Origin: Sphingomonadaceae bacterium | GTDB lineage: Bacteria > Pseudomonadota > Alphaproteobacteria > Sphingomonadales > Sphingomonadaceae | Reading direction: 5' to 3' | DNA length: 44,970 nt | NCBI GenBank assembly: GCA_016000085.1 | Contig: JAECRT010000007.1 | Location: 1 to 44,970 of the forward strand | Shown: positions 36,354 through 44,970 of the stretch, in pieces | How positions within the stretch are numbered: the stretch's first letter is position 1 | Layout: each line of letters starts with the position of its first letter | Position numbers and translations under genes: made by a program | Notes under the pieces: model-generated | Told to the model about the DNA's origin: nothing | Seen by the model: the letters and a program-made list of their open reading frames with translations, nothing else | Databases searched by the model: none

Positions 36354-36458
36354 TCTCCTGCCGCTTGACCTCCTGCTGATCGCCAACCTTGTGCCCAAGG
36401 GGTGACGCCCCACATAAGGCGCGGTATGGAGGCGGCGATACACCGCATCGGCAGGAGA
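36354..36458 (+). promoter_or_regulatory. cnoX leader with two anti-SD arms
   Basis: The SD region CGGCAGGAGA (36449-36458) is the exact reverse complement of TCTCCTGCCG (36354-36363) seven bases after the mipA stop. A second arm, CTCCTGC (36370-36376), can also pair with GCAGGAG (36451-36457), supported by ATCGCC/GGCGAT (36379-36384 with 36434-36439). Two small hairpins lie between (36387-36400, 36399-36411). It could be a switch on cnoX translation. Confidence 0.45.
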
Positions 36459-36466
36459 CTAAAAGC

Positions 36467-37378
36467 GTGGCGACCCTAGGATTGAGCGAAACCGACAAGG
36501 CGGCGGTAGAGGCGTTTCGCCGCGATGTGGTGGAGCCGTCGCAGACGCAATTGGTGATCGTCGATTTCTGGGCCGAATGGTGCGGCCCGTGCAAGCAACT
36601 GACCCCGATCATCGAGAAGGTGTGCGCCGATTATGCGGCCAAGGGCGTCACGCTGGTCAAGGTCAATGTCGACGAAAATGGCTTCATCGCCAGCCAGTTC
36701 CGCGTCCAGTCGATCCCGACCGTCTATGCCGTATTTCAGGGGCAGCCGGTCGCTGACCTGTCACAGGCACGGACCGAGGGGCAGCTGAAGCAATATCTCG
36801 ACCAGTTGCTGGGCCAGTTGCCGATCCAGTCGGATGAAAAGGCGCAGTTGCAGGAAATCGCGCCGCTGATCGCGATGGGCGAGGAATATCTGGGCAGCGG
36901 CGATGCCGAGCGCGCTCTGTCGGTTTTCATCCAGGTTGCGGAGATGGTGCCGGACAATAAGGATGTCGCCTCCGGGCAGGCGCGAGCGCTGGTGGCTCTG
37001 GGCCGGCTTGATGAGGCCGAGGCGCTGCTCGACGCGCTGCCTGCCGATATCGTGAAGGATCAGGCGATCGAACGCGCGCGCGCGGCGATCGCGCTGGCGC
37101 GGGACAGCAAGCCGGTCGCCGACCTGTCGGGCGTGCAGGCGCGGGTCGATGCCGATCCCGACGATCATGAAGCGCGATTCGAGCTGGCGGCCGGCCTGAT
37201 GGGCAATGGCGACCGGGATGGCGCGGCGCAGGCGCTGCTGGAAAGCATCCGTCGCGACCGGGCGTGGAATGACGGCGTGGCGCGGGCGCAACTGCTGACG
37301 ATTTTCGAAGCGGTCGGGCTGGAAGATCCATGGGTGTCGGCGCAGCGGCGCAAGCTGTCGCAGATCCTGTTTTCCTGA
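36467..37378 (+). CDS. cnoX: Thioredoxin-TPR chaperone, CnoX/YbbN type
   Basis: A 303-residue protein: an N-terminal thioredoxin domain with DFWAEWCGPCKQLTPIIEKV, then a C-terminal TPR-like helical region (about 130-303). The start is GTG behind AGGAGA. E. coli CnoX lacks a canonical CxxC, but this protein keeps CGPC, so it may be redox-active as well as a holdase feeding GroEL or DnaK. Just after mipA, and followed 8 bp later by the Lon-domain gene, so these two are likely co-expressed. Confidence 0.88.
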   Translation: MATLGLSETDKAAVEAFRRDVVEPSQTQLVIVDFWAEWCGPCKQLTPIIEKVCADYAAKGVTLVKVNVDENGFIASQFRVQSIPTVYAVFQGQPVADLSQARTEGQLKQYLDQLLGQLPIQSDEKAQLQEIAPLIAMGEEYLGSGDAERALSVFIQVAEMVPDNKDVASGQARALVALGRLDEAEALLDALPADIVKDQAIERARAAIALARDSKPVADLSGVQARVDADPDDHEARFELAAGLMGNGDRDGAAQALLESIRRDRAWNDGVARAQLLTIFEAVGLEDPWVSAQRRKLSQILFS

Positions 37379-37385
37379 TGCCATC

Positions 37386-37997
37386 ATGAACTTGGCGCGC
37401 GTTTCGATCTTTCCGCTGTCCGGTGCCCTGCTGCTGCCGGGCATGGACCTGCCGCTGCATATCTTCGAGCCGCGCTACCGGGCGCTGATCCATGACGTGA
37501 TGGCGCGCGACCGGCGCATCGGCATGATCCAGCCACGCAAGGATGGCCCTGTGCCGCCGCTGTTTGACATGGGATGCCTGGGCCATGTCAGCCATATCGA
37601 GGCGCTGGAGGATGGGCGGTTCAACATCATCCTGACCGGAATCACCCGTTTTCGCGTGGTCCGCGAATTGTCGGTGACGACCCAGTTTCGCCAGATCGAG
37701 GCGGATGTGGAGCAGGCGCCGGAGGATGAGGTGCTGCACATGGTCGAGCGTGCGGCGCTGGAACAGGAATCGCGGCGCTTTGCTGAGTCGCTGGGCTATG
37801 TCGTCGACTGGACGGCAGTATCCCGGCTGGATGATATGGCTCTGGTCAACGGCATTGCCCAGATCGCGCCGTTCGATGCGGCGGCCAAGCAGACGCTGCT
37901 GGAGGCCAATACGCTGTCGGAACGGTCGGAGCGGATCATTCAACTGATGCAGATCGTCGGGCGGATCGAGCGCGACGGCGGCGCGACCATGCAGTGA
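37386..37997 (+). CDS. LON peptidase N-terminal (substrate-binding) domain protein
   Basis: A 203-residue soluble protein made only of the Lon N-terminal domain: [40 protein letters not shown] and ITGIGRFR-like [17 protein letters not shown]. There is no ATPase or protease part. Such free-standing domains may hold or present unfolded proteins. It begins 8 bp after cnoX, a chaperone, and 11 bp before the Trm112 gene, which supports a small protein-quality unit. Confidence 0.88.
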   Translation: MNLARVSIFPLSGALLLPGMDLPLHIFEPRYRALIHDVMARDRRIGMIQPRKDGPVPPLFDMGCLGHVSHIEALEDGRFNIILTGITRFRVVRELSVTTQFRQIEADVEQAPEDEVLHMVERAALEQESRRFAESLGYVVDWTAVSRLDDMALVNGIAQIAPFDAAAKQTLLEANTLSERSERIIQLMQIVGRIERDGGATMQ

Positions 37998-38007
37998 GCG
38001 ACGGGCA

Positions 38008-38205
38008 GTGAGCGATGCGGCAAGGACCAACGAGGCGTCGATCGACCCCTGGTTGCTGGAAAAGCTGGTTTGCCCGGTGACGCGCGGGCCGCTGCGCTGG
38101 GATGCGGCGCGCGGGGCTTTGGTGTCGGATGCGGCGGGCCTGGCCTATCCGGTCCGCGATGGCGTGCCGGTGTTGACTGCGCGGGCCGCCGTTCCCGTCA
38201 CTTGA
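38008..38205 (+). CDS. Trm112 family protein
   Basis: A 65-residue protein starting at GTG. It has the Trm112 pattern [19 protein letters not shown] and [15 protein letters not shown]; one metal-type Cys (CPV) remains while the partner is absent. Trm112 proteins stabilise methyltransferases in eukaryotes and archaea; in bacteria the role is unclear. Its last 8 bp overlap the end of the convergent ridA gene. Confidence 0.88.
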   Translation: MSDAARTNEASIDPWLLEKLVCPVTRGPLRWDAARGALVSDAAGLAYPVRDGVPVLTARAAVPVT

Positions 38206-38629
38206 AAGCCGCGATGCACTCCACTTCCAGAGGTGCGCCCAGCGCCAGGCCATCCGCGCCGAAGGCGCTGCGTGCGGGCAGGCGCTTGCCTGCGAAATAG
38301 GGCAGGTAGGCGGCATTGAAGCGCGGCCAGTTGGTCATGTCGTCCAGCATCACCGTGCATTTGACGACATTGCCGAAATCGAGGCCATGATCCTTCAAAA
38401 TCCCGCCGATCGAATCCATCGCGCTCTTCACCGCTGCGTCGAACCCTTCCTTATGCGGGTCCATCCCCTGCGGCACCTGCCCGATTTGGCCTGACAGAAA
38501 GAGTATGTCGCCCACGCGTACGGCGGGGGAGAAGGGGAGTTTGGCGGGCAGAGCCTGTTGCGCGAAGGCGGGAACGGCCAGGCCGAGCAGGAGGGCGGAT
38601 GCGGCGGCGATCATGGTCTTCATCATCAT
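38198..38629 (-). CDS. Exported RidA family protein
   Basis: A 143-residue RidA (YjgF/YER057c/UK114) protein with a signal peptide, [20 protein letters not shown] ending AFAQ. The RidA core is [40 protein letters not shown] and [20 protein letters not shown], with the conserved catalytic Arg of the PARSA segment. RidA hydrolyses reactive enamines/imines from PLP enzymes, normally in the cytoplasm; this one is predicted to be periplasmic. It lies behind the TonB receptor on the same strand, with a hairpin between. Convergent with Trm112. Confidence 0.88.
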   Translation of the reverse strand: MMMKTMIAAASALLLGLAVPAFAQQALPAKLPFSPAVRVGDILFLSGQIGQVPQGMDPHKEGFDAAVKSAMDSIGGILKDHGLDFGNVVKCTVMLDDMTNWPRFNAAYLPYFAGKRLPARSAFGADGLALGAPLEVECIAAFK

Positions 38630-38672
38630 CTCTCCTGCCCCGCTGAAATCGGGTTGTGGGGCGTTACCAATG

Positions 38673-38706
38673 CCATGGGCCGCACGTTGCAGCGTGCGGC
38701 CCATGG
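38673..38706 (-). terminator. 14-bp palindrome between the TonB receptor and ridA
   Basis: CCATGGGCCGCACG (38673-38686) pairs exactly with CGTGCGGCCCATGG (38693-38706) around TTGCAG. It starts about 22 bp after the receptor stop. It probably ends or attenuates the receptor transcript before ridA. No T-run follows. Confidence 0.6.
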
Positions 38707-38727
38707 GGTTTCACGTTGCCGCGACGC

Positions 38728-41361
38728 TTACCAGTTTATGGCGACGCGGGCATAATAATAGCCGCCATTGATGCCATAGGGCGAAATGGTCGGGTAGAGG
38801 TTGGTCGAGTAGGTCCGCGAATTACCCGCCAGCTGGGGTCCGCGAATATTTTCGAACGACCGCTTGGTGGGATATTTGTTGAACAGATTGTTCGCGCCGA
38901 TCGAGATCTTGATCGGTTCGGCAATCTTGTAGCCGACTTCCAGATCGGTGATGAACGCCTGCTTCACATAGGTCCGGGTGTCGGCCCCGGCCAGCGGGCC
39001 GTTACCCGCAGAGACTTCCAGCGCGTAGACCTTGGAATAATAGCTTTCGCGCAGGTTGGCGCTGAACTTGCCCATCGACCAGAAGGCTCCCAGCGTCGCC
39101 CGGAATTTGGGCGTGCTGCTTTCGAGTTCGGCGATGCTGTACCGATTGATCAGAGCCGCGCCCGCCACGTTCAGGTTGGATGGCGGAGCGGAAACCTTGA
39201 GCACCTTATTCTTGTTGTAGTTCGCCGTGTAGGACCAGTCGATCCGGCCCAGATCGCCCAGGTCGGTCATGTAGGATGCGACCAGATCGACGCCGGTCGT
39301 GCGCATTTTCACGCCGTTGGCGAAGGTCTGAACCGACACGCTGCCATCGATGTTGCGGGTGCCGTTGACGTTTTGAAGCACATAGCTGGGGATTTCCCCG
39401 CCCAGAGCGCCGGCAACCGCGTCCAGCACCGCCTGCTGGTTGTTGAGGGCAAAGTCCGCTGCGTTGAAATTGTTGCAGCGGCTGGCGTCGAACGCGCCCG
39501 ATTCCTTGTAGCCGGCCGGGCAGAAGGGACCACGGAAGCCATAGAAGGAACTGGAGATCACGATGCGATCGCGGATCGTGATATGGTAGGCGTCCAGCGT
39601 GACCGTCAGCTTGGGCAGCGGGTTGAGTACCAGCCCTGCGCTGAAGTTGGTCGACTTTTCAGGCTTGAGGCCACCAAAGCCCAAAGCCTGCGCCGCCGCC
39701 GAACTGGCCGGCAGCACGCCGCCTACGCCGCTTGGCCCTACGTTGATGCCCGAATAGCCGCCTTCGGCCAGGGTTGGCGCCCGGAAGCCCGTGCTGACCG
39801 TGCCGCGCACCGCAATCGCGTCGGAGAAATCATAGCGGCTGGTCAGCTTGAAGACGGTGGTGTCGCCAAAATCGCTATAATGTTCGTGACGCACCGCGCC
39901 ATCGACCAACCAATTTTCGGTCGGCTTGATGCTGATGTCGAGATATTGCGAGAAATTCTTGCGCGTATATTTGCCAGCGTCGTTCGGGCTGTAACCGAAG
40001 AAGGACTGGGCGCCCGCACCATAATAGGAGGCCGGATCGCCCGCGACGATCTCGTAGCTGTCCTTGCGATATTCCAGACCGGCCGCCAGCGTCAGCGGTG
40101 AAGCCAGGCCCACTTCGAAGGCGTGGGTCAGGTCGAGCGTGTTGCTCCACTGGGTGCCGACGAAATCGCCATTGTGGAAGAAAGTCGGCGTGAATCCGGT
40201 ATCGCGATACAGCTGCGAGTTGCCCGAATTCTCCACATTGACCCGAACGATATCCTTTCCATAGGTCGATGCGATGTCGAAGGTGGTTTCGCCTATCTTG
40301 CCGCGAAGGCCGCCGGTGAAGCTATAGTCGGTTTCGTCCACCATTTCGCGGGGCTGGAAGCCGCCGGGATAGAGGCGGACGGTCGTTTCATTGCCATTGC
40401 GGTCGGCCGGAGCGACGAAGCTGCCGTCGGGATCGACCGTCTTGACGATGACGGTAGGGTTGCGGGTGTTTTCGTAGGCGCGGGCCTTCTTATGGCCGTA
40501 GCTGCCGAAGCTGTAGGCTTCGAAATCGCCAAATTCATAGCCGGCATTATAGCTGACAATCGTCTGGTTGATCTGGGGATCGCCCGAGATCCGATTGGTA
40601 TAGGGATAGCCCATCAGTTCCGCGATGGCGGGGTAGGTGCCGACCAGCGCCGTGGCTTCCGGGTTTATGTCGCCACGGAAGCTATAGCCTTTTTTCTTCT
40701 TTTGGGCGGCGATGTTCAGATAGGCGCCTTCGAATGGCGCCAGGCCGATGTTGCCGCCGATGCTGTAGGTCCGGCCGCCGCCATCATAATATTCGCCGGC
40801 CGTGGCGTTGATCGACCCGCCATGATCGGCCTGCTTCTGGATGAAGTTGATGACGCCCGCGATCGCATCGGTGCCATATTGGGCGGCGGCGCCGTCCTGA
40901 AGCACTTCGACCCGCTCGATCGAATCCTGCGAGATGAAGCTGATGTCCGGCGCGGCGCTGCCGCCGAAGGGGCCACCCGCGACCGAGACGTTGGCCGTGC
41001 CATGGCGGCGCTTGCCATTGACCAGGATCAGCGTGTGGTTGGGGCTGAGGCCGCGCAGCTTCATTTGCAGGTTATGGGCCTGAAGATCGCTGCCGAAGGA
41101 CTGTGCCTGAACCGATGGCAGATTTTGCGCCAGGCTCTGGATCAGGTCGGGTGAACCGGTGCGCTGGATCGCGTCGGCGCCCAGCAACTGGATCGGCGCG
41201 GGACTGTCGGCCGCTTTCATGCCGGTCAGGCGCGTGCCGGTCACGATGATGGCGGCGCCACCATCGGCTTGTGGTTCCTGCGGCGTTTCCTGAGCTAACG
41301 CACCGGCGGACCAGGACGAAGCGAGGATCAAAGACAGTTTCAATGCGGAAATACGCGTCAT
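38728..41361 (-). CDS. TonB-dependent outer-membrane receptor
   Basis: An 877-residue receptor with signal peptide (SLILASSWSAGALAQ) and TonB-box-like AIIVTGTRLTG. The plug (about 40-165) has GSPDLIQSLAQNLPSVQAQS and LRGLSPNHTLILVNGKRRHG; VEVLQDGAAAQYGTDAIAGV is the usual plug end. The barrel follows, ending VAINW with a C-terminal Trp. It imports siderophores, sugars or other large solutes; the ligand is not predictable. Behind it on the same strand is ridA. Its AT-rich upstream region (41437-41470) holds the likely promoter; the ATG follows AGGGGG. Confidence 0.94.
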   Translation of the reverse strand: MTRISALKLSLILASSWSAGALAQETPQEPQADGGAAIIVTGTRLTGMKAADSPAPIQLLGADAIQRTGSPDLIQSLAQNLPSVQAQSFGSDLQAHNLQMKLRGLSPNHTLILVNGKRRHGTANVSVAGGPFGGSAAPDISFISQDSIERVEVLQDGAAAQYGTDAIAGVINFIQKQADHGGSINATAGEYYDGGGRTYSIGGNIGLAPFEGAYLNIAAQKKKKGYSFRGDINPEATALVGTYPAIAELMGYPYTNRISGDPQINQTIVSYNAGYEFGDFEAYSFGSYGHKKARAYENTRNPTVIVKTVDPDGSFVAPADRNGNETTVRLYPGGFQPREMVDETDYSFTGGLRGKIGETTFDIASTYGKDIVRVNVENSGNSQLYRDTGFTPTFFHNGDFVGTQWSNTLDLTHAFEVGLASPLTLAAGLEYRKDSYEIVAGDPASYYGAGAQSFFGYSPNDAGKYTRKNFSQYLDISIKPTENWLVDGAVRHEHYSDFGDTTVFKLTSRYDFSDAIAVRGTVSTGFRAPTLAEGGYSGINVGPSGVGGVLPASSAAAQALGFGGLKPEKSTNFSAGLVLNPLPKLTVTLDAYHITIRDRIVISSSFYGFRGPFCPAGYKESGAFDASRCNNFNAADFALNNQQAVLDAVAGALGGEIPSYVLQNVNGTRNIDGSVSVQTFANGVKMRTTGVDLVASYMTDLGDLGRIDWSYTANYNKNKVLKVSAPPSNLNVAGAALINRYSIAELESSTPKFRATLGAFWSMGKFSANLRESYYSKVYALEVSAGNGPLAGADTRTYVKQAFITDLEVGYKIAEPIKISIGANNLFNKYPTKRSFENIRGPQLAGNSRTYSTNLYPTISPYGINGGYYYARVAINW

Positions 41362-41503
41362 TCATGCCCCCTGTTGCCATTTTTTTGATGACAAGAAGAG
41401 AAACGAAGCGCGTGCCTCTACCCACTATTGCAGTGCACAAATTTCGTAATATTTTAAATTATGCCTGTATTGTTGCTAGTGGCAATCGCCCGCAACCGCT
41501 TAC

Positions 41504-41525
41504 TCCCCGCGCATTTGGGCGGGGA
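41504..41525 (-). terminator. Hairpin after the TlpA-like gene
   Basis: TCCCCGC (41504-41510) and GCGGGGA (41519-41525) form a 7-bp stem with an 8-base loop, 33 bp beyond the stop of the TlpA-like gene and upstream of the TonB receptor promoter. No clear T-run is present. Confidence 0.4.
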
Positions 41526-41557
41526 AGGGCATTGTTGTGCGGGTGCGGTGATGAGGG

Positions 41558-42175
41558 TCAGGATGCCATCGCGGCGTCGATCAGCGCCTCGGCTTCCGGC
41601 CCTTCCCAGTCCATCGCGCCGATCACGCGGACCATTTCCTTGCCCTTTGCATCATAGAGGACGGTGGTGGGCAACAGGCCGGTGGCATAGTGAAAGCCCA
41701 ACTGGTTTTCGGGATCGGCCCAGCCCTTGAGATGGGGCAGGGGATGTTTCTTGAAAAAGGGCGCGACGACCTTTTCACCCTGATTATCCTGCGAGATGGT
41801 GAGGACGGCCAGCCCCTTTGGCCCATAGGTCGCGGCGACCCGGTCGAGCGTGGGCATTTCCGCGACACAGGGCGTGCACCATGTCGCCCACAAGTTGACC
41901 AGCAGCGGTCGACCCGCAAAATCCTGCAAGGTCGCGTCGCCGCCATCGGGGTTCTGGAAAATGAAGGTCGGTGCAGGCGTTCCTGCCTTGCTGCGGTCGA
42001 GCCGATAGTTGAAGCCGTCGTCCTTCCCGGCTTTGCCCGCTGCATCGCCGCCGGTCGCCGCAACCTCGCCGCTCATGCTCGCATTGGCTTGCCCCGAGGG
42101 CGGTGATTGCCTATCGCAGGCCGCCAATCCGACAGCCAGGAGCAGAGTCATTAGCCAGGGCAATGAAGGTTTCAA
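41558..42175 (-). CDS. TlpA-like thiol-disulfide lipoprotein
   Basis: A roughly 205-residue TlpA/ResA-type protein. A signal and lipobox ([10 protein letters not shown]) anchor it to a membrane on the outer side. The thioredoxin domain has [20 protein letters not shown] with active-site CTPC, then [14 protein letters not shown] with the cis-Pro loop. It likely reduces periplasmic disulfides, e.g. in haem or copper handling. A TTG at 42175 (GGAG nine bases upstream) gives MKPSLPWLM with a good signal; an ATG at 42196 would overlap the argH start codon. Confidence 0.85.
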   Translation of the reverse strand: MKPSLPWLMTLLLAVGLAACDRQSPPSGQANASMSGEVAATGGDAAGKAGKDDGFNYRLDRSKAGTPAPTFIFQNPDGGDATLQDFAGRPLLVNLWATWCTPCVAEMPTLDRVAATYGPKGLAVLTISQDNQGEKVVAPFFKKHPLPHLKGWADPENQLGFHYATGLLPTTVLYDAKGKEMVRVIGAMDWEGPEAEALIDAAMAS

Positions 42176-42194
42176 AGGGGGAAGCTCCAACAGC

Positions 42195-43561
<1,367 letters not shown>

Positions 43562-43565
<4 letters not shown>

Positions 43566-43819
43566 ACGGGCGGACGCTGATCGGGCTTTCCATCGTTGCG
43601 CTGGCGCTGGTGGGCTGTGGTGGTCGCCAGCCGCTCAAGCCCGTGACGGGCCAGAGCCTGCCCGCCATTCCCGTGGGGGCTTCGACCGCGCCGACCAGCA
43701 CCACGCTGATGAACCCGTCGGTGCAGGCGCGTCCCGAACGCAACGTGGAATTGCTGACCCAGTCGCGTCAGCGGGGCGACGATCCGTTCGACCTGCCGCC
43801 CGAAAAGCAGCCTCAATAA
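43562..43819 (+). CDS. Small lipoprotein, LptM-like
   Basis: An 85-residue lipoprotein: signal [20 protein letters not shown] with lipobox LVGC. After the Cys comes [15 protein letters not shown], reminiscent of the CGxKGPLxxP start of LptM, the small lipoprotein that helps mature the LPS translocon LptD and is encoded near lysine/DAP genes. The rest is polar and Pro/Ser-rich. It lies between argH (ATGA overlap) and lysA (19 bp), matching the LptM neighbourhood. The call is by context and short motif. Confidence 0.65.
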
Positions 43820-43837
43820 GACTATAAGGACCAGCAT

Positions 43838-44970
43838 TTGGACCATTTCGACTATGTGGACGGCGCCATGCATGTGGAGCAGGTGCCGATGGCGGCGATC
43901 GCCGATGCGGTCGGCACGCCGGTCTATATCTATTCGACCGCGACATTGAGCCGCCATGTCGGCGTTTTCCGCGATGCGCTGGGCGCTCTCGACAATCCGT
44001 TGATCGCCTTTGCGGTCAAGGCCAATCCCAACGCCGCCGTGCTGGCGACTTTGGCGAAGCTGGGCCTGGGCGCGGACGTGGTGTCGGGCGGCGAATTGCT
44101 GCGCGCGGTGGCGGCTGGCATCCCGGCCGACCGTATCGTTTTTTCCGGGGTCGGCAAAACCGCCCATGAAATGCGGCTGGCGCTGGAGCAGGGCATTTTC
44201 CAGTTCAATCTGGAAAGCGAGCCGGAAGCGCAGATGCTGTCCGATGTTGCGCTCTCCATGGGCCTGCGCGCGCCGGTCGCCTATCGCATCAACCCGGATG
44301 TCGACGCGGGCACCCATGCCAAGATTTCCACCGGCAAGTCGGAAAACAAGTTCGGCATCCCCTATGACCGGGCGCTGGAAAGCTATGCGGCCGCGCGCGA
44401 CCTGCCCGGCCTGGATGTGCAGGGCGTAGCCGTGCATATCGGCAGCCAGTTGACCGATCTCGCGCCGCTGGAGGCTGCCTTCACCAAGGTGGGCACTCTG
44501 GTCGCGGCGCTGCGGGCGGCGGGGCATGATATACGTACCGCCGATCTGGGCGGTGGTCTGGGCGTCCCCTATGATCCGTCCCAGCCATTGCCGCCCAGTC
44601 CCGCCGATTATGGCGCGATGGTGACGCGCGTGACGCAGGGCTGGAACCTGCGCCTGATGTTCGAGCCGGGCCGGGTGATCGTGGGCAATGCCGGCGTGCT
44701 GCTGTCGCGGGTGATCCGCGTGAAGCAGGGGGCCAAGGCGCCCTTCGTCATCGTCGATGCGGCGATGAACGACCTGTTGCGGCCCAGCCTGTACGACGCA
44801 TGGCATGATATTCGCGCGGTGGCGCCTGCGGGCGAACGGGCGGCGTCCAATGTGGTCGGGCCGGTGTGCGAGACGGGCGACACTTTCGCCATGCATCGCG
44901 ATATGGATGTGGTGGCGGCGGACGATCTGGTCGCCTTCATGACGGCGGGCGCCTATGGCGCGACGATGGC
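43838..44970 (+). CDS. lysA: Diaminopimelate decarboxylase (C-terminus beyond window)
   Basis: The first 377 residues of LysA, cut by the right edge. It starts at TTG (reads LDHFDYVDGAMHVEQ) with AAGGA seven bases upstream. PLP-lysine motif FAVKANPNAAVLATLA, then HIGSQLTDLAPLEAAF, TADLGGGLGVPYD, FEPGRVIVGNAG and GPVCETGDTFAMH mark the barrel and the active-site Cys. It decarboxylates meso-DAP to lysine. It follows argH and the LptM-like gene on the same strand. Confidence 0.94.
   Translation, partial: MDHFDYVDGAMHVEQVPMAAIADAVGTPVYIYSTATLSRHVGVFRDALGALDNPLIAFAVKANPNAAVLATLAKLGLGADVVSGGELLRAVAAGIPADRIVFSGVGKTAHEMRLALEQGIFQFNLESEPEAQMLSDVALSMGLRAPVAYRINPDVDAGTHAKISTGKSENKFGIPYDRALESYAAARDLPGLDVQGVAVHIGSQLTDLAPLEAAFTKVGTLVAALRAAGHDIRTADLGGGLGVPYDPSQPLPPSPADYGAMVTRVTQGWNLRLMFEPGRVIVGNAGVLLSRVIRVKQGAKAPFVIVDAAMNDLLRPSLYDAWHDIRAVAPAGERAASNVVGPVCETGDTFAMHRDMDVVAADDLVAFMTAGAYGATM

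Noticed and set aside
41380-41386. T7 run just before the TonB receptor gene as a phase-variation site
   Set aside because: It lies about 20 bp from the ATG, in the leader, where small length changes would matter little; no second tract supports it.

Overview
The window is high-GC proteobacterial chromosome, most likely from a sphingomonad (Sphingobium, Sphingomonas or a near relative). The clues are strong G/C wobble bias, a fixNOQP-GHI cbb3 oxidase locus, a large TonB-dependent receptor, a membrane-anchored CycM-type cytochrome c, a ybhL/BAX-inhibitor gene behind a structured leader, and a REP-like inverted repeat of a type common in these genomes. I see no tRNA, rRNA, IS element, prophage, integrase or CRISPR array. 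The content is mostly core metabolism in short, tightly packed operons, not an accessory island.

Layout. 1-6190 (minus strand) is the cbb3 oxidase locus ccoN-O-Q-P-G-H-I with a perfect FNR/FixK box upstream; ccoI runs off the left edge. 6541-7549 holds a BAX-inhibitor-1 (ybhL) gene and a zinc-ribbon protein. 7654-10437 is polA. 10575-13531 holds an outer-membrane transporter-like protein, a class A beta-lactamase-like lipoprotein and an alpha/beta hydrolase. 13528-13650 is a short intergenic stretch with a second perfect FNR-type box, a C-rich anti-Shine-Dalgarno segment and a strong terminator. 13652-18403 (minus) carries nadB, an ABC ATPase, purN (fused to a YjbR-like domain) and purM. 18529-24869 (plus) carries DUF2066, hda, ppk1, ppx and a queuosine-precursor transporter. 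24907-25812 is argB, facing a GNAT acetyltransferase. 26475-29284 is a chain yggT-yggU-folD-SnoaL-like-marC in which every junction can be a 4-bp overlap. 29334-32337 holds an OmpA lipoprotein, a CNNM/HlyC transporter and a glycerate kinase. 32482-35424 holds cycM, pheA, a sterol-desaturase-type hydroxylase and DUF2141. 35499-38205 holds mipA, cnoX, a Lon-N domain protein and a Trm112 protein. 38198-41361 (minus) holds an exported RidA and a TonB receptor. 41558-44970 holds a TlpA-like lipoprotein, argH, an LptM-like small lipoprotein and lysA, which is cut by the right edge.

How the genes work together. The cbb3 locus supplies subunits, copper loading (CcoI) and assembly factors (CcoG, CcoH) for high-affinity respiration under low oxygen; the CycM-type cytochrome could feed it electrons. 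purM/purN share purine synthesis, and folD interconverts the folates whose 10-formyl form purN uses. ppk1/ppx make and break polyphosphate, next to the replication regulator hda. argB/argH serve arginine synthesis, and lysA serves lysine.

The most interesting signals are non-coding or at gene edges: a candidate oxygen-regulated anti-SD small RNA (13576-13650), a ybhL-type leader, a cnoX leader with two competing anti-SD arms, a C10 tract inside the start of the CNNM gene, and a likely CTG start in yggU. All coordinates were derived by reading and may be off by a base or two at a few sites.
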